Source: JAADEM01 sp965371855 (GTDB lineage: Bacteria; Bacteroidota; Bacteroidia; Bacteroidales; Marinilabiliaceae). From it: a DNA stretch of 64,000 nucleotides. Positions 43,734 through 52,323 of this stretch are shown piece after piece (positions within the stretch are counted from its first letter, which is position 1; every line of letters starts with the position of its first letter). A model generated the notes under the pieces. It was not told the DNA's origin. It saw only the letters and a list, made by a program, of their open reading frames with translations, and searched no databases. Position numbers and translations under genes: made by a program. Location of the stretch: the NCBI GenBank assembly GCA_965371855.1, contig CBDUZZ010000007.1, forward strand, positions 15,463 through 79,462, read 5' to 3'.

Positions 43734-43776
43734 CAATATAATAAAAGATATTATTCACAATTAAAACTTTACTAAA

Positions 43777-44271
43777 ATGAAAAAATTACTAACTGTTTTT
43801 GCTCTAATGCCAATGCTGTTTGGGTGTTCGTTGCAAAACGACAACTCAGAGCAGAATATTGCCTTGGTTGAAAAATACATTCAATCGGTTGAAAATCTGG
43901 ATTACCAGACAATGGAGTCTTTATTAGACGATTGTTATTACGGTTTTGGCCCTTCGTACGGCGACTCTATTAATAAAGATCAGGCAGTTCTTAACTGGAA
44001 GTACAATGTTGAACATCTGTACAAAAGTATAAAATACAACAAATCAAGAAATGCTGCCGTAACGATAACAACAGGAGATAACCAGGGAGAGTGGGTGTCA
44101 AACTGGGGCGAATTACATATTGTGTATAAAGATGACAGACATGTCACTCTTTGGGCAAATACTATCTACAAAATTGAGAATGGAAAAATAATTAAAAGTA
44201 TCACATACTATAATGAGGCTGATGCACTTGAACAATTAGGTTATGTTTTTATTAATACTAATGATTTATAA
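43777..44271 (+). CDS. Exported NTF2/SnoaL-like protein
   Basis: A 164-residue lipoprotein (MPMLFGCSLQ, lipobox Cys about 17) with a cone-shaped NTF2-like domain: ALVEKYIQSVENLDYQTMES and, late, VTLWANTIYKIENGKIIKSI. Most such small extracytoplasmic NTF2-like proteins have no known enzyme activity. It is followed after 19 bases by the glycine-zipper gene and may share its transcript. Confidence 0.78.
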   Translation: MKKLLTVFALMPMLFGCSLQNDNSEQNIALVEKYIQSVENLDYQTMESLLDDCYYGFGPSYGDSINKDQAVLNWKYNVEHLYKSIKYNKSRNAAVTITTGDNQGEWVSNWGELHIVYKDDRHVTLWANTIYKIENGKIIKSITYYNEADALEQLGYVFINTNDL

Positions 44272-44290
44272 CATTTAAAATTTAGAAAAG

Positions 44291-44800
44291 ATGAAAAAAA
44301 TAAAATTAGTATCTACTCTATTAATTATACTGTTTGGGTTTTCTCAATTATACGGACAAGAGAAAAAAACAACCAGCATAGCAAAAGGACTAGGATTGTA
44401 TGTCTTTCCTACAAAAGATCAGGATCAAAAAACACAGGATGCTGACGAAATTGCATGTTATAAATGGGCTATGGAGCAAACTGGAGTTGACCCCATTAAT
44501 CCACCTCAGGTTCAGGCTAAGAAAGTTGATAAGTCGGTAGATGGAACTGCTGTGATAGGAGCTGCTGGTGGTGCTGCTGCCGGAGCTGCTATTGGTGCTA
44601 TAGCCGGTGATGCCGGAAAAGGTGCTGCCATAGGAGCTGTAGTTGGCGGATTACGAGGAAGAAGGGCTAAAGTGGTGGGTGATCATAATGAACAGCAACG
44701 CAATAATCAGGCTGCTGCTGCTAAAGAGAAAGAGTTAATGGATAACTTTAAGAAAGCCTATTCTGCCTGCATGGAAGGTAAAGGTTATACTGTAAAATAA
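44291..44800 (+). CDS. Glycine-zipper (YMGG-like) exported protein
   Basis: A 169-residue protein with a signal peptide (LLIILFGFSQLYGQ) and a central glycine/alanine-rich segment (AVIGAAGGAAAGAAIGAIAG and GAAIGAVVGGLRG, about 97-131) of the glycine-zipper type that inserts in or spans membranes. Flanking regions hold single cysteines (CYKWAMEQTG and ACMEGKGYTV), possibly disulfide-linked. Outer-membrane stress or lipoprotein roles are known for zipper proteins in general. This one has no assigned role. Confidence 0.75.
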   Translation: MKKIKLVSTLLIILFGFSQLYGQEKKTTSIAKGLGLYVFPTKDQDQKTQDADEIACYKWAMEQTGVDPINPPQVQAKKVDKSVDGTAVIGAAGGAAAGAAIGAIAGDAGKGAAIGAVVGGLRGRRAKVVGDHNEQQRNNQAAAAKEKELMDNFKKAYSACMEGKGYTVK

Positions 44801-44857
44801 GAAAAATACTCTGTGCCTCTGTTCCTCTGTTTTAGTCACATACTAAATTATAAACAC

Positions 44858-45484
44858 ATGAAAACAAACACCACTAAATTGGTTATTCTTATGCTGTTTG
44901 CAGCATTTATAAATAACAGTCTCGCTCAAACAACAGTTGATATAAGTCCTTTTTATGGCTGGCAGATGAATGGTAAGGTTAAATTCTATCAGGGGGAGTT
45001 AAAAACTGATGATAACTCCCTATATGGAATTACTATGGATATAATGGTAGCACCGGATATGGGGCTTCGTCTGTTGTACTCAAGAACGGAAACCAAATCT
45101 CATTTCAGACCTTATTTAAATCACGATTATGACCCTAAGGATTTTGATTTGGCTAATGAGTATTATCAAGTTGGAGCCATTAGATCAATGACTAAAGGAA
45201 AGATTGAACCCTTTGGCGTATTTACACTTGGTGCTGCCCGGTTTCATGAGAAAGATCTTAATGAAAACTTATGGCGCTTTAGTATCACGGCGGGCCTAGG
45301 CGTTAAGATTTTTATTACTGAAAAAATTGGGATTAAACTACAAGGCGATTTCATGATGCCAATGTATTTTCAGGGTGTTGGTTTCTATTTTGGTGGCGGT
45401 GGCAGTGGCTTAACTGTTAATAGTAGTGTGCCAATGCTACAAGGTAATTTTAATGGGGGGCTTATATTTAGGTTGGGGCAATAA
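44858..45484 (+). CDS. Outer-membrane beta-barrel protein
   Basis: A 208-residue protein from the ATG of MKTNTTKLVILMLFAAFINN, whose signal ends in SLAQ. The next strands TTVDISPFYGWQMNGKVKF and the C-terminal NFNGGLIFRLGQ fit a small eight-strand barrel. The upstream in-frame ATG at 44813 would give a non-signal start and is rejected. It is the third of a set of small envelope genes in one direction. Confidence 0.72.
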   Translation: MKTNTTKLVILMLFAAFINNSLAQTTVDISPFYGWQMNGKVKFYQGELKTDDNSLYGITMDIMVAPDMGLRLLYSRTETKSHFRPYLNHDYDPKDFDLANEYYQVGAIRSMTKGKIEPFGVFTLGAARFHEKDLNENLWRFSITAGLGVKIFITEKIGIKLQGDFMMPMYFQGVGFYFGGGGSGLTVNSSVPMLQGNFNGGLIFRLGQ

Positions 45485-45549
45485 AAAACACCTTCGAACT
45501 TGAGAAAGACCTATGACATTTAACCACGGTATTCCATATAGAACCTTTT

Positions 45550-46935
45550 TTAATACGACTTCTCTTTCAACATATTCAAAAGGTTTTTCCCGGATATTGA
45601 GCTTGGAGAATTTAAGGTTATTGTTTTCAGCAATTCGTTGTAGAAGTTTGTGATTCCCGGCAACTCATATTCATCAAACATTGAGTTATGCCAGAGAAGT
45701 GAAAAGACACCTCCAAATTTCTGCACTTCCGAAACAACTTTCGAAACAGCTTTTTCAGCCTCATCAAAATTAAGATTCCGGTAGTAAAAAAGTGTGCCGT
45801 CCATCACGTTCAGCGGGAACTCCCAAATATCTATCATTTTGTCTTCCTTAACATCATACGGTTTAAACGGGTAGCAGTAGCTATTGCGGAATCCTTCATG
45901 CCCGGCTAAGCCCAGTGAAGTATCATATTTTAAGCCTGCTTTTTGCTGTATTTTGAATGTATTGGGATAGAAGAATTTCAGAAAATGTTGTCTGGTTCCA
46001 ACGATTTCGTTTGAGTATGCTTTTTTTAATGACGACAAAGCAACTTTCATTGCATCCTCACTACTTGCCGTTTTTATTGAGCCGTGCAAACCCACTTCAC
46101 ATCCCTCTTTCTGGAGAAAGCTCATCACGTCTTTAATCCTCTTCTCCGAAAAGAAATATCTAGCGTCATGAGGCGAGCCGTCACGGTTTAAAAAATACCA
46201 TGAGGAGATGATGTTGTACTGTTTTTCTACCTTTCTCATCCTTTCAAAACTCCAAAAAGGATCTTCCTTTAAGCCGGGAAAGACTGTTGGAAGAATGGAG
46301 TGTACAGCTGCTTTGAAAAGACGCTTTTTAGGATAGTGAGCCTTTTTTAATCCAAATATTTGCATCCAGCGATATGCTGTTTCCTTCCAGTGGTAATAGT
46401 CTATCCTGTCGATATCGTGCGACAGCAGGAAACCGAATGAATCGAACAGTCGCTTGCGATAGATGTCTATTCCATTTCTTTCGGCAAACAGCTCAAAACC
46501 TTCAATGAGGAAATCAAAATAGTAATTTACGAGCGGTTTTGTAATCACTCCCAGCTCTTTCTGAACAGACTTCTCATACGGAAAACGTTCCATAAAATCA
46601 ACATCTTCACTCATCTGCTCCTGATATCCACTTAGCAGGTAAAAGGCTGATTTCAACAAGTCGTGATTGAAAATAAGAGTGCCCTCATTAATTAACTCAT
46701 AAATACCTGAGCTTTCAGGAAAAGGGAAGAGGATTGGCACACCTCTTTCCTCAATACAGTTAGATAAATCCAACTCCTCTTCAGACATGTAAAAAACAAT
46801 TTCACCAAGATCATAATCTTTGTATTCACTGTCAACAAATCTAAAGTACGGTCGTAACTTATCTAATCCACCAAGATGCTGATCGAGATGGAACAGAACG
46901 TACTCTATTTGATTGTGCGTTAATGCAGATATCAT
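45550..46935 (-). CDS. Polysaccharide deacetylase family protein
   Basis: A 461-residue protein. The N-terminal half (about 1-170) resembles the DUF7033 domain that precedes deacetylases in envelope gene clusters. The NodB-like core has SHDIDRIDYYHWKE (about 174-187), VGLHGSIKTAS (about 289-299) and a late FSLLWHNSMFD. These supply the Asp and His residues expected for a metal-dependent sugar de-N-acetylase. It is the last gene of the glycan operon and overlaps the FkbM gene by 4 bases. Confidence 0.82.
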   Translation of the reverse strand: MISALTHNQIEYVLFHLDQHLGGLDKLRPYFRFVDSEYKDYDLGEIVFYMSEEELDLSNCIEERGVPILFPFPESSGIYELINEGTLIFNHDLLKSAFYLLSGYQEQMSEDVDFMERFPYEKSVQKELGVITKPLVNYYFDFLIEGFELFAERNGIDIYRKRLFDSFGFLLSHDIDRIDYYHWKETAYRWMQIFGLKKAHYPKKRLFKAAVHSILPTVFPGLKEDPFWSFERMRKVEKQYNIISSWYFLNRDGSPHDARYFFSEKRIKDVMSFLQKEGCEVGLHGSIKTASSEDAMKVALSSLKKAYSNEIVGTRQHFLKFFYPNTFKIQQKAGLKYDTSLGLAGHEGFRNSYCYPFKPYDVKEDKMIDIWEFPLNVMDGTLFYYRNLNFDEAEKAVSKVVSEVQKFGGVFSLLWHNSMFDEYELPGITNFYNELLKTITLNSPSSISGKNLLNMLKEKSY

Positions 46936-47636
46936 GATTCTTTTACAAATGATAGTTCCTCTCCGTTTTTAGAGATGGCATATAGCTCAAACTCATAGCT
47001 TTTTAGAAGCTCAACAGCCTCTTTTGTCATACTGTTACCATTACTAAATAACCGATGATGGAACTCTATCAATATCTGTCGAATATTTATCTCTTGTTTC
47101 AGAATATCAGGTATTACATTATACTCAGCACCCTCAATATCCATTTTCAAAACATCAATACGTTTATGCTTCAGCTCTTTAATAATATCGTTGAATGATT
47201 TTACCGGCACCTCAACTTTTCTTGATGTATCAATATTACTGTTTTCTGCAAGACTACCTGAAACATGACTTTCATTCTTAGGCAAATAAAAAGTGACAAT
47301 ACCTGTTTTATCGCTGATACCATAAGGCAAGAAATGAAACCTGTCAGGTGTCTTTTGGTTTTCCACCCATTTTATTGATTTTGGAGTTGGGTCAAAACCA
47401 TAAACAGAACAACCATGCTTATTTATCAGTTCTTTGTCAAAAGAGATATCTTCACCAATACCAAACGAATAAACCACAGACTTCTCGTTAAGCAGCTTAG
47501 GAATCACATAAAACCCGCCGTTCTTACTACCATACCAACGATAAGGTTTTTCAACAGTTTTACACATATAAGGGGTTTTGCCCCGCAAAACGCTGTACAA
47601 GAAAAAAAGTTTATCTAAAAAGTTATAGTTATTCAA
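46932..47636 (-). CDS. FkbM family methyltransferase
   Basis: A 234-residue SAM-dependent O-methyltransferase. It has VVYSFGIGEDISFDKELI (SAM motif I), VYGFDPTP, then LKMDIEGAEYNVIPDIL (about 168-184), the hallmark IEGAE of FkbM enzymes, and IRQILIEFHH. In glycan clusters such enzymes methylate sugars. Its stop overlaps the start of the deacetylase gene (ATGA), so the two are translationally coupled. Confidence 0.88.
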   Translation of the reverse strand: MNNYNFLDKLFFLYSVLRGKTPYMCKTVEKPYRWYGSKNGGFYVIPKLLNEKSVVYSFGIGEDISFDKELINKHGCSVYGFDPTPKSIKWVENQKTPDRFHFLPYGISDKTGIVTFYLPKNESHVSGSLAENSNIDTSRKVEVPVKSFNDIIKELKHKRIDVLKMDIEGAEYNVIPDILKQEINIRQILIEFHHRLFSNGNSMTKEAVELLKSYEFELYAISKNGEELSFVKES

Positions 47637-47736
47637 AACTTTATTTTTAGTTTAAAAAATCACTGGAATATCTACTGTCAAGTCACACTCAAAAGACATA
47701 TTTGACTTGACACTTTATTGTCTTTACCCTGAAACA

Positions 47737-48660
47737 TCAACAATTCTCTGCTTTATCATTCGGTTGATAATTGTTAATTAAAAACATCTCTACCGCCCGA
47801 TAAGCTAATCCGTATTTCTTTTCTTTTAGCAACGAGAATATAGTTCTTATTAACCTTGTCCGGGTATGTTTCCATCCTAAATTACAAAAAATACAGGAAG
47901 GATCATTACATCTGAAATTAACAAGATCATTATTAATCAGGTCTATCTCTATATCATAAGTTTTTTTCATCTCTGTCAACATTGATTCTGCATTCCCAAC
48001 CTTTCCTCTGCTTAAAATGGCATCTTTCTTTTCAAAGATATCTATAAGATTATTAAATAATATCTTACATCCATTTACCCAATCAGGCCTAAAACAGTGT
48101 AATAAATTATCATGATAATAATATACATAGCTAGGAGCTCTTTTTTGCTGAAGTTTCAGAAAATCAACAGCTACATGTGTGGTGCCAACGCCAACAACTT
48201 TGTCGTTCCCTCCTATTCGGATGTTTTTACCTCCTGAGAAAATCATCTCCCGTAACACATCATAAGGTCTGCTTTTAACAGTATGATTTTTCATTAATGA
48301 CTCTGCTTTGGCTCCGATAGCAGCAAATTTCTGAACAGGATGAGTACTTCTGTAAACTTTCGGATGTTTTAATATCTCGTTTGCTAACGCCCCGGCATAA
48401 GAGGGAGTATTCTGAGATACTATGTTTTTTTTGGCTTTTTGTTTTGTGTTGTATGTTCTCACGAATGATTCTGTAACAATAGTTCCTTCCTCTCCTACTA
48501 CTTCAAGTAAAGCTTCAAGTAATGCCTTAGCACCACCTTCAACAAAACCAATTGATTTTAACGAAGCTTTAACATTAACCAGGTCTCCTTTTTTTAACCC
48601 CAAAGAAGTTAAGTCCTGTACTATCTGTTCAAAGCCTATTGTATTTTTATCTGTAGCCAT
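47737..48660 (-). CDS. AAC(3)-fold N-acyltransferase of a glycan operon
   Basis: A 307-residue protein of the antibiotic N-acetyltransferase (AAC(3)/YokD) family: VVGEEGTIVTESFVRTYNTK, then STHPVQKFAAIGAKAESLM with the family histidine (about 121), and IRIGGNDKVVGVGTTHVAVD. An added C-terminal region has a cysteine pair CNDPSCIFC (about 252-260), possibly metal-binding. Despite the family name, the operon context (flippase, FkbM, deacetylase) points to acylation of an amino sugar, not drug resistance. It overlaps the preceding CitE gene by 1 base. Confidence 0.8.
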   Translation of the reverse strand: MATDKNTIGFEQIVQDLTSLGLKKGDLVNVKASLKSIGFVEGGAKALLEALLEVVGEEGTIVTESFVRTYNTKQKAKKNIVSQNTPSYAGALANEILKHPKVYRSTHPVQKFAAIGAKAESLMKNHTVKSRPYDVLREMIFSGGKNIRIGGNDKVVGVGTTHVAVDFLKLQQKRAPSYVYYYHDNLLHCFRPDWVNGCKILFNNLIDIFEKKDAILSRGKVGNAESMLTEMKKTYDIEIDLINNDLVNFRCNDPSCIFCNLGWKHTRTRLIRTIFSLLKEKKYGLAYRAVEMFLINNYQPNDKAENC

Positions 48661-49529
48661 TATAAGCCTTTCAGTTTATTATATTTAGCAATGATTTTCT
48701 CCGCTCTTTTAAGCATAGGAGGACCAACCAACTGTCCGTCTATCAGAGTAACGGCTGAACCCGTCTTTTTGCTCTTTTCTATTGCATCGATAAGTCTTAA
48801 GGCATTCTCTATTTCAGTTTTTGAGGGAGAAAATATTTCATTTGCCGGATCAATCTGTCCCGGATGTAATAAAAGTGCTCCGGAGAATCCTAACTCTTTA
48901 GCCAAACTTAACTCTTTTCTTAATCCGACAATATCTTTTACATTCAAATATGGAGTATCTAGCACTTCAATACCGGCAGTACGAGCAGCAATAACTATTA
49001 GCGACCGGGGAACAAGTAAGCTGGTGCCATGTTCTTTATGTAATCCGTCCAAGTCTGTTAAGTAATCTTCACCTCCAAAAGCAATAGCAGATAACCTATC
49101 CGAAGAAGTTGCTATCTCAAGTGCATTTAAAATGGCTGCCCCTGTTTCAATGAGTGGACACATTTTAATCTTGCCTATTTCCCAGCCTCTGTCCATCTCA
49201 ATTTGTGTGAGCATCTTATCAAAATAGTAAATATCTCTCTCATTATTTACTTTCGGGAACATTATACCCGTTGTGTTTTCATTAATAGCAACCTCTAAAT
49301 CGCGCGACAAAAGCCCCGAATCAAAAGAGTTGACCCTTACATAAACATCTCTCGGGAAAGCATTTTCATTTAAAAAGTTTTTGATGTTCTTTCTTGCTTC
49401 ATCCTTATATCCAAACGGAACGGAGTCTTCAATATCCAGAATAAGAGCATCCGCCTTGCAACTAATTGCACTTTTAAGGAATTTCTCCTTATATCCCGGT
49501 ACAAATATCATTGAACGTAAAACAGTCAT
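48660..49529 (-). CDS. CitE-like CoA ester lyase
   Basis: A 289-residue TIM-barrel enzyme of the HpcH/HpaI aldolase/CitE group. Signatures are LRSMIFVPGYKEKFL, ILDIEDSVP (metal-site Glu/Asp, about 29-37), YVRVNSFDSGL and CPLIETGAAILNALEIA. Members cleave or form malyl-CoA-type CoA esters. There is no citrate lyase alpha or gamma gene nearby, so this is not a citrate lyase. Between MaoC and an acyltransferase it may make or shorten an acyl-CoA donor. Confidence 0.85.
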   Translation of the reverse strand: MTVLRSMIFVPGYKEKFLKSAISCKADALILDIEDSVPFGYKDEARKNIKNFLNENAFPRDVYVRVNSFDSGLLSRDLEVAINENTTGIMFPKVNNERDIYYFDKMLTQIEMDRGWEIGKIKMCPLIETGAAILNALEIATSSDRLSAIAFGGEDYLTDLDGLHKEHGTSLLVPRSLIVIAARTAGIEVLDTPYLNVKDIVGLRKELSLAKELGFSGALLLHPGQIDPANEIFSPSKTEIENALRLIDAIEKSKKTGSAVTLIDGQLVGPPMLKRAEKIIAKYNKLKGL

Positions 49530-49535
49530 CTTGTA

Positions 49536-50006
49536 TTATTTTGGTTTTTTAGGAATTAGTACCTTTCTTTCGAAAGAAAGTATATCTATATTGTTTTGAT
49601 TCTTTGCTACTGTCCTGACATGTATGATACCTCTGTCAGGTTTACTTTTTGATTCTCGTTTCCCTAATATTTCAGTGAGAGCATAAACAGTATCACCAAC
49701 AAAAACAGGTGCTAAATGTTTAATTTTTGAATATTCCAGATTGGCGATTGCCTTACCGCTAATATCTTTAACTGATAGCCCAACTGTTAGTGAAAAAACC
49801 AAAGTCCCAACAACAAGAATTTCTCCATGTTGTGTTTTCGATGCATAGTTTTTATCTAAATGTATCGGATGATGATTCATCGTAATAAGAGAAAACAGTT
49901 GATTGTCATACTCCGTAATTGTTTTCCCCGGCCAATGTTTATACACATCTCCGACATTAAACTCTTCATAGTAATGCCCGAATGATGATACGATTTCCTT
50001 TCCCAT
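49536..50006 (-). CDS. MaoC-like hydratase
   Basis: A 156-residue hot-dog-fold protein with the R-hydratase motif in YDNQLFSLITMNHHPIHLDK (Asp-His pair, about 33-52). The end FERKVLIPKKPK is normal. Members hydrate enoyl-CoA or mesaconyl-CoA-type esters. It precedes citE by 6 bases, and MaoC with CitE together suggest a short pathway on a branched or dicarboxylic acyl-CoA. The exact substrate is not predictable. Confidence 0.85.
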   Translation of the reverse strand: MGKEIVSSFGHYYEEFNVGDVYKHWPGKTITEYDNQLFSLITMNHHPIHLDKNYASKTQHGEILVVGTLVFSLTVGLSVKDISGKAIANLEYSKIKHLAPVFVGDTVYALTEILGKRESKSKPDRGIIHVRTVAKNQNNIDILSFERKVLIPKKPK

Positions 50007-50029
50007 TAAACCAAATTTAAATTAAACTT

Positions 50030-51490
50030 CTATTTCTTAAAAGCACCAAATATCACACTCTTCACCTCTTTTATCTCTTTAATATCAACAACTCTGAAAA
50101 CAATCAAACTACCTATGAACATTATTCCCAGCAATAGTTTCCAATGAATATTATGCCATGGCGTTGAGTTAAGATAAAAACTTGCCGCAACAAACAGTAT
50201 CCAAAGCACAAACAATATAATTGTATTTTTAATACGGAAAGTAATTTTTTCATATTTTCTTGATTCGAAATATAGCCAAATCATAGCAAACATCTGAACT
50301 AACAGTGTAGACCAGGCAGCACCCTGCATTCCGTACTTTGGCACCCACAAAATATTCAATTCAAAATTTATAATTCCGGCAATTATCAGGATTTTTGAGA
50401 TTGCAAGTGTCTTTTTGTGTTTGTTCAGGGGTAGAGTGAAAAGCCGGCGTAACCCACCAAAAATCAAACCCAGTATTAAAAAAGGAATAAGCATAACCCC
50501 TTCCTGATAATAACTGTCGCCTGAAGATACGATCCATGTAATTTCACCTGCAAAAAGAACTATCCCAAAACCAGCAGAGGCCAATATAATTATAAAATAT
50601 CTCTGCAGCCTGTTGAAAACATTCATGCTTTCCGGGTCATGCATTTTCTGCAAATAGAAATAGGTAAATGATGTAATAAAAGAGGCTACAAAAATCATAT
50701 CAAGCAGGTTGGCAACTTTAAATGCCAAACCAAAATTTCCTGATTCAGCAGTATTCTGAAAATGATTTATTATATGCCTGTCGCTAAGGTTCAGTACTGT
50801 TGTTAATATATTGGAGATCATTAAGGGTAGACCGTATATTATCATCTCTTTTAAATACGTTGTTTTAAACGAAAATTTAACATGCCGGTAAAATATTGGT
50901 ATAAGAGTGAAGAGAGTAATCAGATGTGCCCAGAACAAGGCAACATAGATTCCTTCAAATCCATATTTTTTTACACTCATGAAATAGAGTGTAAACATTA
51001 TGGTCAGAAACACATTGAAGGATGCGTATAGTGTTTGCTCTTTTGCCTTATGCATCAGCCTTAGCAGGCTAAAAGGCAAATCCTGAAACAATCTTAACAT
51101 TCCTCCAATCGTAAATAACCACACAACTTTAGAAGAGAGTTCAAATTTCAACAGAGGTACAGAAAAGAAATACAAGAGTAACCCGACCCCGACAGCAAAC
51201 AAGATAGTCGCCAAATAGTTGAATAAGCTAACAGTGAAAAAGAGGGATTTTTTTTCGTTTTGTGAAGGCATTTCATGATACCACCGGTCAAAACCACTTT
51301 TTACACCCCACCCGGAAATTACCGCAGTGAAAATAAATATTGTTTCAAGCAGTGTGTATGCTCCAAATTCTTCTTGTGTTGTATAGATTTGTATTAGTGG
51401 CAAAATAATCACACCACTCAGTTTCCTGAAGGTATTTCCAATACCATATATTGAAGTTTGTTTAAATATTGTTTTAGTTGAATCTATCAT
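50030..51490 (-). CDS. Wzx-like polysaccharide flippase
   Basis: A 486-residue integral membrane protein of the MATE/MOP flippase superfamily with 12-14 hydrophobic helices. The start IFKQTSIYGIGNTFRKLSGV, then IILPLIQIYTTQEEFGAYTL, is typical for O-antigen or capsule flippases. It moves undecaprenyl-linked glycans across the inner membrane. It is the first gene of the minus-strand operon, and the 24-base gap to MaoC fits one transcript. No glycosyltransferase or polymerase is present here, so other parts of the pathway are elsewhere. Confidence 0.9.
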   Translation of the reverse strand: MIDSTKTIFKQTSIYGIGNTFRKLSGVIILPLIQIYTTQEEFGAYTLLETIFIFTAVISGWGVKSGFDRWYHEMPSQNEKKSLFFTVSLFNYLATILFAVGVGLLLYFFSVPLLKFELSSKVVWLFTIGGMLRLFQDLPFSLLRLMHKAKEQTLYASFNVFLTIMFTLYFMSVKKYGFEGIYVALFWAHLITLFTLIPIFYRHVKFSFKTTYLKEMIIYGLPLMISNILTTVLNLSDRHIINHFQNTAESGNFGLAFKVANLLDMIFVASFITSFTYFYLQKMHDPESMNVFNRLQRYFIIILASAGFGIVLFAGEITWIVSSGDSYYQEGVMLIPFLILGLIFGGLRRLFTLPLNKHKKTLAISKILIIAGIINFELNILWVPKYGMQGAAWSTLLVQMFAMIWLYFESRKYEKITFRIKNTIILFVLWILFVAASFYLNSTPWHNIHWKLLLGIMFIGSLIVFRVVDIKEIKEVKSVIFGAFKK

Positions 51491-51613
51491 GCCGGTAATA
51501 AACGGTTACTGCCTATCATTTATTCCTTACAAAGATAAAAATAAATTAATGGTTAATGATTAATGGTTAATGATTGGGCTAAATTGTTTTTGCAAGAAAA
51601 CATGAAACAGATT

Positions 51614-51712
51614 GTCATTGCGAGGACGATAGGACGAAGCAATCTGTTGATATCCAATAGAGATTGCCTGCTTGCTGCAGGCAGGCTTCACTCGTACCTC
51701 ATTCGCAATGAC
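51614..51712. repeat. MITE/REP-like element, second copy
   Basis: The ends GTCATTGCGA (51614-51623) and TCGCAATGAC (51703-51712) are perfect inverted repeats of 10 bases, with GAAGCAATCT and a central GCCTGC...GCAGGC palindrome inside. It is related to 1311-1503 but lacks that element's outer AGGAGG arms. It lies in the 331-base gap between the flippase start and a small lipoprotein gene, where no other feature is visible. Confidence 0.75.
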
Positions 51713-51821
51713 GCAAACCTCCAAATTTGATAGTTTTATTGCAGGAACTAAATAACACTTATCTATTGCATTATGTTTTTTATTTTTTTAAATTCCGAAT
51801 TCAATTTAAAAATCTGTTATT

Positions 51822-52109
51822 ATGAATCGCAAGAATCAAATTATTTTTTTAACTTCCCTATTGTTGATGTTCGTTTTAGTAAGTTGCCTTCCCGGAGGAG
51901 GACATTACTCCCCTGTCACACCTGCCGGTTTTTTTTCCGGTGTATGGCACGGCTGGATTGCACCTTTTGTCCTCATTATAAGTATTTTTTCACCGGGATT
52001 AACTATTTATGAATCTTTCAATACCGGATGGTGGTACGATCTCGGATTTTATATCTCAATAATTGCCGGATTCGGAAGTATTCAGTTTTTCAGAAAAAAA
52101 AAGAAATAG
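51822..52109 (+). CDS. Small exported membrane protein
   Basis: A 95-residue protein with a hydrophobic start ending in VLVSCLPGGGHYSP (possible lipobox), then a second hydrophobic stretch (IAPFVLIISIFSPGLTIYES), a third (LGFYISIIAGFGSIQFF) and a basic RKKKK end. Small proteins of this appearance are common in Bacteroidota, but I can name no function. It stands alone. Confidence 0.65.
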   Translation: MNRKNQIIFLTSLLLMFVLVSCLPGGGHYSPVTPAGFFSGVWHGWIAPFVLIISIFSPGLTIYESFNTGWWYDLGFYISIIAGFGSIQFFRKKKK

Positions 52110-52180
52110 CTTGATTCTGAAAATTGATGATTCTTCATAGAATAAATGATGCCAACAAATTCATGACCTTCATTTAGGCA

Positions 52181-52322
52181 GAAAACTAACCGCGAGGTAC
52201 GCAAGGATAGTCGCAAAGCTCGCAGTTTCGATTAAGATATAGGACCCTTTACAGAGACCAATGAAACTCTTCGTTGCGCCCTTTGCGGTAAAAAACCCTT
52301 CGCGCTCCTTGCGGTAAGTTTT
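52181..52322. repeat. Element with 18-bp terminal inverted repeats
   Basis: GAAAACTAACCGCGAGG near 52181 and the complement of 52305-52322 match except for about four positions. The interior is rich in GCAAAG/CTTTGCG units. It is unrelated in sequence to the GTCATTGCGA elements. It lies in the convergent gap between the small membrane gene and creD. No coding frame is present. Confidence 0.6.
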
Positions 52323-52323
52323 A

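Noticed and set aside
47737..48660. Aminoglycoside resistance gene
   Set aside because: The AAC(3) fold is present, but the glycan-operon setting and the extra cysteine-rich end argue for sugar acylation.
48660..49529. Citrate lyase beta subunit
   Set aside because: No alpha or gamma subunit or citG-like gene is adjacent; the MaoC neighbour fits another CoA-ester reaction.
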